From the NCBI RefSeq assembly GCF_003570905.1, contig NZ_QXJM01000056.1:62001-126000 (forward strand): DNA of 64,000 nucleotides, written 5' to 3'. A program made the position numbers and the translations under genes. Positions 16,880 through 25,776 of this stretch are shown piece by piece; the stretch's first letter is position 1, and each line of letters opens with the position of its first letter. The notes under the pieces are model-generated. The model saw only the letters and a list, made by a program, of their open reading frames with translations, was not told where the DNA came from and made no database searches. The DNA is from Cohnella faecalis (GTDB taxonomy: Bacteria; Bacillota; Bacilli; Paenibacillales; Paenibacillaceae).

Positions 16880-18328
16880 ATGCGGACCAGGTTGACGAAC
16901 GAGCCGCAGGCCGATCGCGGCGAAGCGACGGCGGAAGCCGCCTTCTCCGGCTGCCGTCCGGCCAAGCTGCTTTGCTATTACGGCGACGATTTCACCGGCT
17001 CGACGGACGTGCTGGAGTCGCTGTTCCGCGCGGGCGTGAAGACCGCCTTGTTTCTGGAGCCGCCTAGCGACGATCGGCTGCGGGGACGCTTTGCGTCGAT
17101 GGACGCGTTCGGCGTGGCGGGAGTCGGGCGTTCATTGACGCCGGAGGAGGCAAAGCGCGAACTGCGGCCCATCTTCGAGACGTTGAAGAAGGCGGGGGCG
17201 GCGGTCGTTCACTACAAAATTTGCTCCACCTTCGATTCCTCTCCCGGAATCGGCAATATCGCCGCGGCCGCAGAGGTCGGACGCGACGTGTTCGGAGACG
17301 AATACATTCCGCTTCTCGCGGGAGTTCCTTACTTGGGCCGCTATACGTTGTTCGGCAATCATTTTGCGGCGGCGGGGGGCGAGGTTCATCGGCTGGATCG
17401 CCATCCGACGATGTCGCGCCATCCGATCACTCCGATGAAGGAAGCGGATTTGCGCAAGCATCTGGCGGAGCAGGGCGAGCACAGCGTGTCGCTCATGGAC
17501 ATATTGGCGCTCGACGGACCGCTGCCCGAAGTTAGGGAAAGGATGCGTCGGCGTCTCGAATTGGAAAAACCGGACATGATGCTGTTCGACGTGCTCGACG
17601 AAGCGCGGCTTGAGACCGTTGGCCGGTTGATCTGGGAGGAAGCTTGCCGTGTCGAAGGCCGTGGAAGGTTCGTCATCGGCTCTTCCGGCATCGAATACGC
17701 TCTGGGCGCTTGCTGGAAATCGGAAGGGCTGACGGGGAGCGGGACGGAAGTGCCGACAAGCGTTCCTTCCGTCGATCGGCTGCTCGTCGTGTCCGGCAGC
17801 TGCTCGCCGATAACGGAGTCGCAGATTGACTCTGCCTTGCGAGCAGGCTTTGCGGGCATTCGCGTACCCGTCGACGAATTGCTTGGCGAGGAGCAAGCAG
17901 CGCAAGCGCGCATGCGCTTGCTGGAAGAGGCGAAGGCAAGGCTCGACGAAGGAAAAAGCGTCCTGCTCTACTCGGCGGCAGGTCCCGGCGATTCCAGCAT
18001 TGAGCTATTCCGGGCGGCACTCACTGCCGGGGGCTTCCGCGCCGACGACAGCAGCAGGCTGCTGGGCTCGATTCTCGGTTCGCTTGCCCGAGAGCTTATC
18101 GTCGGCTCGGGATTGACCCGCTTGGTCGTTGCCGGGGGAGACACATCAGGCTATGTTACCCGAGAATTGGGCCTTTACGCGCTGGAATGCGCGGCTGCGT
18201 TGACGCCGGGAGGACCGCTTTGCCGCGCTTCGTCCGACGATGCCCGGCTGGAAGGTTTGGAGCTTGTGCTGAAGGGCGGACAAGTGGGCGGAGTCGATTT
18301 TTTCGAAAGAGTCAGAAGAGGCAGCTAA
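16880..18328 (+). CDS. Four-carbon acid sugar kinase family protein (DUF1537, OiaK/DtnK/OtnK-type)
   Basis: 482 residues, slightly longer than most members because of a ~30-residue N-terminal extension. The N-domain begins CYYGDDFTGSTDVLESLFRAG, with the DDxTG substrate motif of this family. The C-terminal nucleotide-binding domain reads LVVAGGDTSGYV and later LVLKGGQVGGVDFF. Characterised relatives phosphorylate sugar acids such as threonate, erythronate, 3-oxo-tetronates and 3-oxo-isoapionate. It starts 6 bp after the RLP stop and is co-transcribed; the kinase would make the phosphorylated acid that the RLP uses. A terminator follows. Confidence 0.87.
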   Translation: MRTRLTNEPQADRGEATAEAAFSGCRPAKLLCYYGDDFTGSTDVLESLFRAGVKTALFLEPPSDDRLRGRFASMDAFGVAGVGRSLTPEEAKRELRPIFETLKKAGAAVVHYKICSTFDSSPGIGNIAAAAEVGRDVFGDEYIPLLAGVPYLGRYTLFGNHFAAAGGEVHRLDRHPTMSRHPITPMKEADLRKHLAEQGEHSVSLMDILALDGPLPEVRERMRRRLELEKPDMMLFDVLDEARLETVGRLIWEEACRVEGRGRFVIGSSGIEYALGACWKSEGLTGSGTEVPTSVPSVDRLLVVSGSCSPITESQIDSALRAGFAGIRVPVDELLGEEQAAQARMRLLEEAKARLDEGKSVLLYSAAGPGDSSIELFRAALTAGGFRADDSSRLLGSILGSLARELIVGSGLTRLVVAGGDTSGYVTRELGLYALECAAALTPGGPLCRASSDDARLEGLELVLKGGQVGGVDFFERVRRGS

Positions 18329-18344
18329 CAAGCAATCACAACGG

Positions 18345-18380
18345 CATCCCTTCCCTATTGAGGGGAGGGATGTTCGCTTT
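18345..18380 (+). terminator. Rho-independent terminator after the DUF1537 kinase gene
   Basis: An 11-bp stem (CATCCCTTCCC with GGGGAGGGATG, one G-U pair) and a 6-nt loop, followed by TTCGCTTT. It lies just before the beta-galactosidase ribosome-binding site, so it may attenuate rather than fully stop read-through. Confidence 0.65.
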
Positions 18381-18395
18381 AGAGGAGACGGGAGG

Positions 18396-21300
18396 ATGCT
18401 TAGGATGATGCAGGACGATAACAGGCCGGATTGGTCGAATTTGAACGTGCTGGAGAAGAACACGGTCGCTCCTCGCGCGGATTTGCTGCCCTACGGGGAT
18501 TGGGAGTCCGCCCTCGCGCAAGACAGAGCGGCGTCGCCTCATTACGAATCGTTGAACGGCATATGGCGGTTTCAATACGCAGAGGCACCTGAACTCGCCC
18601 CGGCCGATTTTTACGAGCCCGGCTGCGAGGACGCGGAATGGGCGCTCCTGCCCGTTCCCGGCAATTGGCAAATGCATGGATACGGACGCCCCCATTACAG
18701 CAGCTGTCCTTATCCTTTTCCAATCGATCCGCCTAACGTTCCGGCACTTAATCCGGTCGGCTGCTACCGAACCGCTTTTCGCTTGAAGGACGGTTGGGAT
18801 GCCCGGCGTATACGCCTTGTTTTCGACGGGGTCGATTCTTCCTTTCACGTGTGGGTGAACGGACTGCCCGTCGGGTACAGCCAAGGGAGCCACAATCAAT
18901 CGGAATTCGATATTACCTCTTACGTTCGAGTCGGAGAGGACAACCTGCTTGCGGTTCGCGTGTACCAATGGTGCGACGGCAGCTATTTGGAATCCCAGGA
19001 CAAATGGCGACTCAGCGGAATTTTTCGGGATGTGTATTTGCTGTCGCTGCCGGCCATTACCATTGAAGACGCTGCCGTGCGGACGATTCTGGCCGAGGGG
19101 GGCGCGAGCGCCGAGCTGGAATGGAAGCTTCTTCTGACGCAAGGAATAGCGGGCGATTATTCGTCGTGGAGGCTGCGAACGGTTGTGCTCGATGCCGAAC
19201 GAGCGCCGGTGTTCGACCGTTATTATGACGGCTCGATTCAACCAGCGGAGGAAGATGGGCTCCGGCTGGCGATGTCGGAGACGATCCTGTCTCCCCGCAC
19301 TTGGTCGGCAGAAGACCCGTATTTGTATACGCTGCTGCTTACGCTCTACGATGCGGAAGAAAAGATTCAAGAAGTGAAGGAGATCGCGGTCGGCTTCCGG
19401 GATATCGTCATTCGGGAAGGCCAACTGCTCGTGAACGGCGTTCCTATTATAATCAAAGGCGTCAACCGCAACGAGTTTCATCCGGTGAACGGCTATGTAA
19501 CGACTTTGGAGGAGATGGTCGCCGACATTAAGCTGATGAAGCGGCATAACATCAACACTGTCAGACTGTCCCATTATCCGAACGATACGAGATGGCTCGA
19601 TTTGTGCGACCGATACGGGCTGTTCGCCATCGACGAAGCGGATTTGGAGACGCACGGGTTTCATTTTATCGAGGATGAAAGCTATTTGAGCAAACACCCG
19701 GACTGGAAGGAAGCTTACGTGCAGCGGGCGCGGAAAATGGTAGAGAGAGACAAAAACCATCCGTCCGTCATTATGTGGTCGCTTGGCAACGAGTCGGGCT
19801 ACGGTCCGAATCACGACGCGATGGCGGAGTGGATTCGGGAAGCCGATCCGACGCGCCCGATTCACTACGAGCGCGCATACGAAGCGGCCGTCGTCGATGT
19901 TGTAAGCACGATGTATCCTTCCGTCGACATGCTCGTCGCGGAAGGGAAGAAGAGCGATCCCCGCCCTTACCTGATGGTCGAATTCGGCCATGCGATGGGC
20001 AATTCGGTCGGCAACCAGAAGGAATATTGGGAAGCGGTTCATCAATACCCCGGCTGCTCGGCGGGCTGATCTGGGAATGGTCGGATATGGGCATCGTTCG
20101 GTATGCGGAAGACGGGAAGCCATGGTACGCCTATGGAGGAGATTTCGGCGACGAGCCTCACAGCGGTCCTTTTTGCATGGACGGACTGCTGTTTCCGGAT
20201 CGCAGCCTCAAGGCGTCGATTCTGGAGTACAAAAAAGCGATCGAGCCTGTCGTTGCGGAAGCGGTCGATATGGCATCGGGCTTGGTGCGCATTCGCAACC
20301 GCTATCACTTCTTGACGCTCGGACATCTTACTGCCGAATGGGCGCTGATGCGCGAAGGAGTGAGAGTCGATGGAGGCATTCTGGAGCAATTGAATACGGA
20401 GCCGGGAGCATCCGAGACGGTGACGCTGCCGCTGGTACGGGAGACGATAGCTGCTGAGGGCGAGCATTGGATACACCTCCGGTTCGCGCTTAGCGACGAT
20501 ACGCTATGGGCGAACGCGGGGCATGAGGTTGCCTGGGCCGATTTGCTTTTGCCTGCAATGGAGCAGGAGACGGGAACAGAGCGTCTGGTGCAGGCCGCTG
20601 TCAAGGAGCCGCACCGAACGAAGGAACAAAGCCCGGCTCTGACGGTTACGGAGAACGGGAAGACGGCTGTTGCAGCCGGAGCCGACTTTCGAATCGTCTT
20701 CGACAAATTGACCGGCCGGATAACCGAATGGACTCGCGAAGGGAAGTCGTTGCTGCTCGCGGGTCCCAAGCTTAATGTATGGCGCGCGCCGGTCGATAAC
20801 GACGTTCACTTGGCCAAAGAGTGGAAAAAAGCGGGTTATGATCGGCTGGTACAATTGGTGAAAAGCTTTTCGCTGGAACGAGAGGAAACTCGCCGCTGTC
20901 GCATTCGGGTCGAGCTTGTTCTGGGAGCGAGTGGAGAAGGCATCGCCTTCCGGGCCGAATTGAGCTATACCGTGTCGTCTGAAGGATGGGTAGAAATCGA
21001 AGCTTCCATGGAGTCGCTGAAGGATCTGCCTTCATTGCCGAGATTCGGCTTGGAATTAAGGATGCCGGCCGGGTACGATCGGTTGTCGTGGTTCGGCAAG
21101 GGCCCTCACGAATGTTACCCGGACCGCAAGGAAAGCGGCAAGCTCGGGTTGTATGAAGGAACGGTCATGGAGCAATTCGTACCGTACGTCAAGCCTCAGG
21201 AGAACGGCAATAAGTCGGAGGTAAGATGGTCGTCGGTCACGGATTCATCCGGAGCGGGCTTGCGCTTCGCTGGGGCTGCTCCGTTCGAGCTGAGCGTTCA

Positions 21301-21505
21301 CCGTTTTTCGACGGAGGATATGACGCTTACCGACCATGTCCATCTGCTTACCGCGCTTGACGAGACAATCGTCAAGCTGGACGCGGGACAGAGCGGAATC
21401 GGCAACCATAGCTGCGGATATGCTCCGACATTGGATAAGTATCTTCTGCCTTCGGCAAAGGCCTATTTCAAAATGAGGCTGGAGTCGATAGCTGTTTCTC
21501 GATAG
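18396..21505 (+). CDS. Beta-galactosidase, GH2 (LacZ-type, frameshifted)
   Basis: Together the two frames give ~1035 residues, the LacZ length. Frame 1 (18396-20069) has the sugar-binding and Ig domains, the barrel start GVNRNEFHPVNGY, the acid/base Glu in MWSLGNESGYG and the nucleophile Glu in MVEFGHAMGNSVG. Frame 2 (to 21505) has LLGGLIWEWSDMG, the small-chain domain, and FGKGPHECYPDRKESGKLG. One missing C in the C-run 20048-20051 breaks the frame; restoring it reads HQYPRLLGGLIW. No signal peptide, so it cleaves imported galactosides in the cytoplasm. Both ATG 18396 and 18405 have good ribosome-binding spacing. Confidence 0.9.
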
Positions 21506-21614
21506 GCGCTTTCCTTGTGCGCGGCGGATAGGAAAAATTTAGGGGAAAAGAAGGGATTTCGTCAAATCGGGTCGAATGTAGTTTTTCGACTTCGAAAAAG
21601 ACAGGAGAGTTTGC

Positions 21615-23063
21615 ATGTTTTCCCTTATTCGTTCCGCCGATCGCCGTACTCGTCTTCATGCTGTCATTCTCGTACTATGCTTTTTGGCAACAACGTTGCT
21701 TCCGACGTCTTTCGCCGCATCGGCAGCCGAATCTCCCATTAATATCGTAGAGCCCAAGCAGACGTATACCTACGAAATAATGACTCGGGATATTAAGGCG
21801 CTGGCCAAGCAATACCCCGAACTAATCCGATACCGCTCAGCGGGAAAAAGCGAATACAACCGCGATCTGTGGGTGATGGAGGTCGGTCGCGGAGAGGCAA
21901 CGGTGCTGCTTAACGGCTCCCATCATGCCAGAGAGTGGATTTCTACCATTTTGCTGATGGAGATGACGGAAAATATCGCTTTAAGCGACAAGAACGACTC
22001 GAAATGGGGCAACTATCGGATACGGGATTTGCTGGATCATGTGACGTTCCAAATCGTTCCGATGGTTAATCCGGATGGAGTCACGCTCCAGCAAAAAGGG
22101 CTGGACGCTTTTCCGAAGAAGGATCACGCGGCTTTGCTGAAAATGAACGGGGGAAGCCGCAACTTCAAGCGCTGGAAAGCGAACGCCAAAGGAGTCGACC
22201 TGAACCGTCAATATCCCGCCAATTGGGAGCAAATTAATAATCCGGCTCCCGGGCCGCATTATATGAATTACAAGGGCAAGAAGCCTCTTGAGGCGAAAGA
22301 AGCGCAAGCCATGTTCAAGCTGGCGAATGATACTAAGCCAACAGTCGCCGTTTCGTATCATTCGTCAGGGGAAATTTTGTACTGGAATTACAAGACTCCG
22401 GCGGCTAACGTTAAGCGGGATCTGGAGCTGGCGACTGACTTTTCCGCTATGACCGGCTACAAATTAGTCAAGCCCGTCGCTAAGCCTTCGGGCGGAGGCT
22501 TCAACGACTGGTTTATCCAGCATTTTGCCCAACCCGGCTTAACGCCCGAGCTAAGCCCGTCCGTCGGGGAAACGAGTGTGCCGTTGGCGAATTGGGACTC
22601 GATCTGGAAGAAGAACAAGAACGCAGTCTGGCTTGTAGGAACGACTGCTGTCAAGCTATCGATGGATAAGAAGCGTGCGACCGAGACGGCAGGCTGGATC
22701 GAGCTGAAGAAGGAGGCGACGGCATACCAATGGCCGATGTTGAATTCCGCAACGTTCGGCTTACTGGCGCCTGACTATTACGAAGTGACTCGTACGAAAG
22801 GCGATTGGATCGAAATTAAGACCGAAGCGGGTCTTCGCTGGATTTCGGACCGGAACAACCGGAAGCTGTCAGCCGACGAGATAGCGGCGCTGCTGAAGGA
22901 GCGGGAGGAGCCGGAAGCTGCGGAAGAGCCTGGCGGTTCGGTCGAGCCAAGTCCGACGACCTCGCCGGAGCCGTCGGCGAGCAGCGAGTCTGGAGCGACT
23001 CCGGCTTCGTCGGCAAGCCCGGAGACGAAGGAAAACGCGGAGCCGTCGGCAATAACGCCGTAA
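21615..23063 (+). CDS. Secreted M14-family zinc carboxypeptidase
   Basis: 482 residues. Signal peptide: basic head (MFSLIRSADRRTRLH), hydrophobic VILVLCFLATTLLP, cleavage near AASAAE. M14 zinc ligands: His and Glu in NGSHHAREW and His in VSYHSSGEI. The catalytic Glu is in LTPELSPSVGE. A ~60-residue C-terminal segment (ATFGLLAPDYYEV...GDWIEIKTEAGLRWI) looks SH3-like and may bind the wall. The protein ends in a Pro/Ser/Glu-rich tail. Likely a cell-wall peptide or general peptide hydrolase (inference). GGAGAG precedes the ATG; it stands alone. Confidence 0.88.
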   Translation: MFSLIRSADRRTRLHAVILVLCFLATTLLPTSFAASAAESPINIVEPKQTYTYEIMTRDIKALAKQYPELIRYRSAGKSEYNRDLWVMEVGRGEATVLLNGSHHAREWISTILLMEMTENIALSDKNDSKWGNYRIRDLLDHVTFQIVPMVNPDGVTLQQKGLDAFPKKDHAALLKMNGGSRNFKRWKANAKGVDLNRQYPANWEQINNPAPGPHYMNYKGKKPLEAKEAQAMFKLANDTKPTVAVSYHSSGEILYWNYKTPAANVKRDLELATDFSAMTGYKLVKPVAKPSGGGFNDWFIQHFAQPGLTPELSPSVGETSVPLANWDSIWKKNKNAVWLVGTTAVKLSMDKKRATETAGWIELKKEATAYQWPMLNSATFGLLAPDYYEVTRTKGDWIEIKTEAGLRWISDRNNRKLSADEIAALLKEREEPEAAEEPGGSVEPSPTTSPEPSASSESGATPASSASPETKENAEPSAITP

Positions 23064-23086
23064 TCGGTGTAAATGAAAGTTAACAA

Positions 23087-23131
23087 CGAGGCTATCCCGA
23101 AAGGTCTGTAAAGACCTTAGGGATAGCCTCG
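23087..23131 (+). terminator. Long nested hairpin after the carboxypeptidase gene
   Basis: A perfect 12-bp outer stem (CGAGGCTATCCC / GGGATAGCCTCG) enclosing a second 7-bp stem (AAGGTCT / AGACCTT), 24 bp after the stop. The tail is only TGACTTT, so termination may be weak. The size and near-perfect dyad also suit a cruciform or a binding site beside the repeat array that starts 16 bp later. Confidence 0.55.
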
Positions 23132-23146
23132 TGACTTTAGTCGAAA

Positions 23147-24217
23147 GTGTGTGCGGGCGGGCAACAGTGGTACGAGATCCCACACATTCGGCGGAAAGTG
23201 TGTGCGGGCGGGCAACAGTGGTACGAGATCCCACACATTCGGCGGAAAGTGTGTGCGGGCGGGCAACAGTGGTACGAGATCCCACACATTCGGCGGAAAG
23301 TGTGTGCGGGCGGGCAACAGTGGTACGAGATCCCACACATTCGGCGGAAAGTGTGTGCGGGCGGGCAACAATGGTACGAGATCCCACACATTCGGCGAAA
23401 AGTGTGTGCGGGCTGGCAACAGCGGTACGAGATCCCACACAATCGGCGGAAAGTATGTGCGGGCGGGCAACAGCGGTACGAGATCCCACACAATCGGCGG
23501 AAAGTGTGTGCGGGCGGGCAACAATGGTACGAGATCCCACACATTCGGCGAAAAGTGTGTGCGGGCTGGCAACAGCGGTACGAGATCCCACACAATCGGC
23601 GGAAAGTATGTGCGGGCGGGCAACAGTGGTACGAGATCCCACACATTCGGCGGAAAAGGTGTGCGGGCGGGCAACAGTGGTACGAGATCCCACACATTCG
23701 GCGGAAAGTGTGTGCGGGCTGGCAACAATGGTACGAGATCCCACACATTCGGCGAAAAGTGTGTGCGGGCTGGCAACAGTGGTACGAGATCCCACACATT
23801 CGGCGAAAAGTGTGTGCGGGCGGGCAACAGTGGTACGAGATCCCATACATTCGGCGAAAAGTGTGTGCGGGCGGGCAACAGTGGTACGAGATCCCACAAA
23901 TTCGGCGGAAAAGGTGTGCGGGCGGGCAACAGTGGTACGAGATCCCATACATTCGGCGGAAAAGGTGTGCGGGCGGGCAACAGTGGTACGAGATCCCACA
24001 CATTCGGCGAAAAGTGTGTGCGGGCGGGCAATAGTGGTACGAGATCCCACACATTCGGCGGAAAAGGTGTGCGGGCGGGCAACAGTGGTACGAGACCCCA
24101 CAAATTCGGCGGAAAAGGTGTGCGGGCGGGCAACAGTGGTACGAGATCCCATACATTCGCCAGAGAAAGCGTGCGGACGCGCAACAGTGGTACGAGATCC
24201 CATACACTCAAGCTATG
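23147..24217. repeat. 51-bp tandem repeat array, 21 units
   Basis: Units start every 51 bp (23147, 23198, 23249 ... 24167). Each has the layout GTGTGTGCGGGCGGGCAAC, then AGTGGTACGAGATCCCACAC, then ATTCGGCGGAAA. Units differ at a few fixed positions (CAG/CAA, TGG/CGG, GGCGG/GCTGG, ATTC/AATC, GTGTGTG/GGTGTG). Units 5-6 and 8-9 are the same variants in the same order, showing block duplication. Each unit can fold through GGG/CCC plus TGTGT/ACACA. The length is a multiple of three and almost no unit has a stop in any frame, so long spurious frames run through both strands. No ribosome-binding site supports a real gene. It fills the gap between the carboxypeptidase and PfpI genes. Confidence 0.93.
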
Positions 24218-24222
24218 GCAAA

Positions 24223-24756
24223 TTAATAGGCCGCGACGCCGATTCTGCGGATGATGGCGTCGATGAAGGCGGGCTCGTCCTCCGGCTTGCGGGACGTAAT
24301 GAGGTTGCCGTCTTCCGCGACTTCCCGATCGACGAACGAGGCGCCCGCTTGCGTGAGCTCCCCGGCAATGCCGGGATAGCCGGTCAGCGTCTTGCCCTTC
24401 GTTAGTCCGGCAGCGGCCAGCACCTGAGGACCATGGCAAATCGCCGCAATCGGTATTCCGAGCGAGTCGGCTTCGCGAACGAAATCGATGATCGATTTGT
24501 TATCCCTGAGAATGGCCGGAGACTGGCCGCCGGGAATGACGATCGCGACGTAGTCGCTCGCTTTCGCCTCGTGCGCGGCCAGATGCGAGGTGTACGTGAT
24601 CGTTCCTTGCTTGCCGCTGAGAGAAGCGCCTCTTTCAAGGCCGATAATAACCGCTTCGGTGCCATTTTCCGTCATGGCGTCGTAAGGGTTTTTCATCTCG
24701 GAATCCTCGAAGCCGTTGGCGAGCAGGAACGCTACTTTTTTTGTCATTTGTTTCAT
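24223..24756 (-). CDS. DJ-1/PfpI family protein
   Basis: 177 residues. The nucleophile-elbow Cys is in AAICHGPQVLAAAG (~103), the conserved acidic residue in LANGFEDSE (~18), and IVIPGGQSPAILRDN is typical of the PfpI/YhbO branch (deglycase/protease-like, stress protection). ATG 24756 is 10 nt after AAAGGA; the frame is open far upstream, but that extension has no family similarity. The 3' end abuts the repeat array. Divergent from yibQ-like gene, ~190 bp between starts. Confidence 0.88.
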   Translation of the reverse strand: MKQMTKKVAFLLANGFEDSEMKNPYDAMTENGTEAVIIGLERGASLSGKQGTITYTSHLAAHEAKASDYVAIVIPGGQSPAILRDNKSIIDFVREADSLGIPIAAICHGPQVLAAAGLTKGKTLTGYPGIAGELTQAGASFVDREVAEDGNLITSRKPEDEPAFIDAIIRRIGVAAY

Positions 24757-24945
24757 CGGATGCACATCCTTTCTAGCTCTACCGATAACATACCCGAACG
24801 GAGCGGCCGTCAATCGTCGACAAACCGTCGACTCCAGTAACGCCGGAAAATCGATTTTCGGCAGCGGCGCTCTTCGGCACATATTTTTTCCTTCTTTAGC
24901 CAAACTAGTAACATTGCGGCTAATGCAGAGAGAAGGATGATCCGG

Positions 24946-25776
24946 ATGAGAATGAAAAAATGGCAACCGATTTCGATAGCGCTGGTCGGAGCATTCGCCT
25001 TGGCGGCTCAAGCTTTTGCGGAACCGTCGGAGCGGCCGCAGAACCATTCCGGTCAGCAATCGGAAGCGCGTCGGCAAATCGCCGTCGTCATCGACGATTT
25101 CGGCAACAACATGAAGGGAACGCAGGAAATGCTGGACTTGCCGATCAAGCTGACGGTAGCGGTTATGCCCTTCCTGCCGACGACGAAGCAAGACGCCGAG
25201 GCGGCTTTCGCCAAAGGCCATGACGTTATCGTTCATATGCCTATGGAGCCGATTAGCGGGAAGAAGAGCTGGCTGGGGCCGGGGGCGATCTTGACCGACT
25301 TGCCCGACGCGGAAATCCGCAGGCGCGTCGAGGCCGCGATCAAGGAAGTGCCGCATGCGGTCGGCATGAATAATCATATGGGCTCCAGAGTGACGGCGGA
25401 CGCGCGGGTTATGAGGATCGTACTGGAAGTGTGCAAGGAGCACGGGTTATTTTTTCTCGACAGCCGCACTTCGTTCCGAACGGTCGTGCCGAAGGTCGCC
25501 AAGGAGGTTGGGTTGCAGGTGCTCGGCAACGACGTATTTCTCGACGACGTGTATTCGAGCCGTCATGTGGCGAAGCAAATCGCGATCATTCGCAAATTTC
25601 TGCAAAGCCATCCTACGTGCGTCGTAATCGGCCATGTCGGCTCTCCGGGCCTTGTCACTTCGGGAGCGCTCAAATCGGCTATTCCGGCCTTGAAATCGGA
25701 GGCCGAATTCGTAAAGGTGTCGCAGCTTCTCCCGACGCCAGTCTTGCCTACGGAGCGAAAGAACGATACGCGATAA
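24946..25776 (+). CDS. Divergent polysaccharide deacetylase family protein (YibQ/DUF610)
   Basis: 276 residues with signal peptide (KKWQPISIALVGAFALAAQAFA). The mature part begins IAVVIDDFGNN, the DDFG metal-binding motif of the family, followed by VAVMPFLPTTKQDAEAAFAKGHDVIVHMPMEP and NNHMGSRVTAD, the remaining His/Asp site. Exported, probably acting on envelope glycans; substrate unknown. ATG 24946 is 9 nt after AGAAGG, while ATG 24937 abuts it. Its 3' end overlaps the convergent amidase gene by 29 bp. Confidence 0.85.
   Translation: MRMKKWQPISIALVGAFALAAQAFAEPSERPQNHSGQQSEARRQIAVVIDDFGNNMKGTQEMLDLPIKLTVAVMPFLPTTKQDAEAAFAKGHDVIVHMPMEPISGKKSWLGPGAILTDLPDAEIRRRVEAAIKEVPHAVGMNNHMGSRVTADARVMRIVLEVCKEHGLFFLDSRTSFRTVVPKVAKEVGLQVLGNDVFLDDVYSSRHVAKQIAIIRKFLQSHPTCVVIGHVGSPGLVTSGALKSAIPALKSEAEFVKVSQLLPTPVLPTERKNDTR

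Noticed and set aside
23147..24217. CRISPR array
   Set aside because: There are no unique spacers: the whole 51-bp unit repeats with point variants, and no cas genes are near.
23117..24439. Long frames (300-440 codons) on both strands through the repeat region
   Set aside because: They exist in parallel in several frames, have no ribosome-binding site, consist only of the 17-residue repeat and run into real neighbouring genes. They follow from the 51-bp unit without stops.
24757..25443. N-terminal extension of the PfpI gene (frame open for 229 more codons)
   Set aside because: It is antisense to the yibQ-like gene and shows no family similarity; a ribosome-binding site supports ATG 24756.
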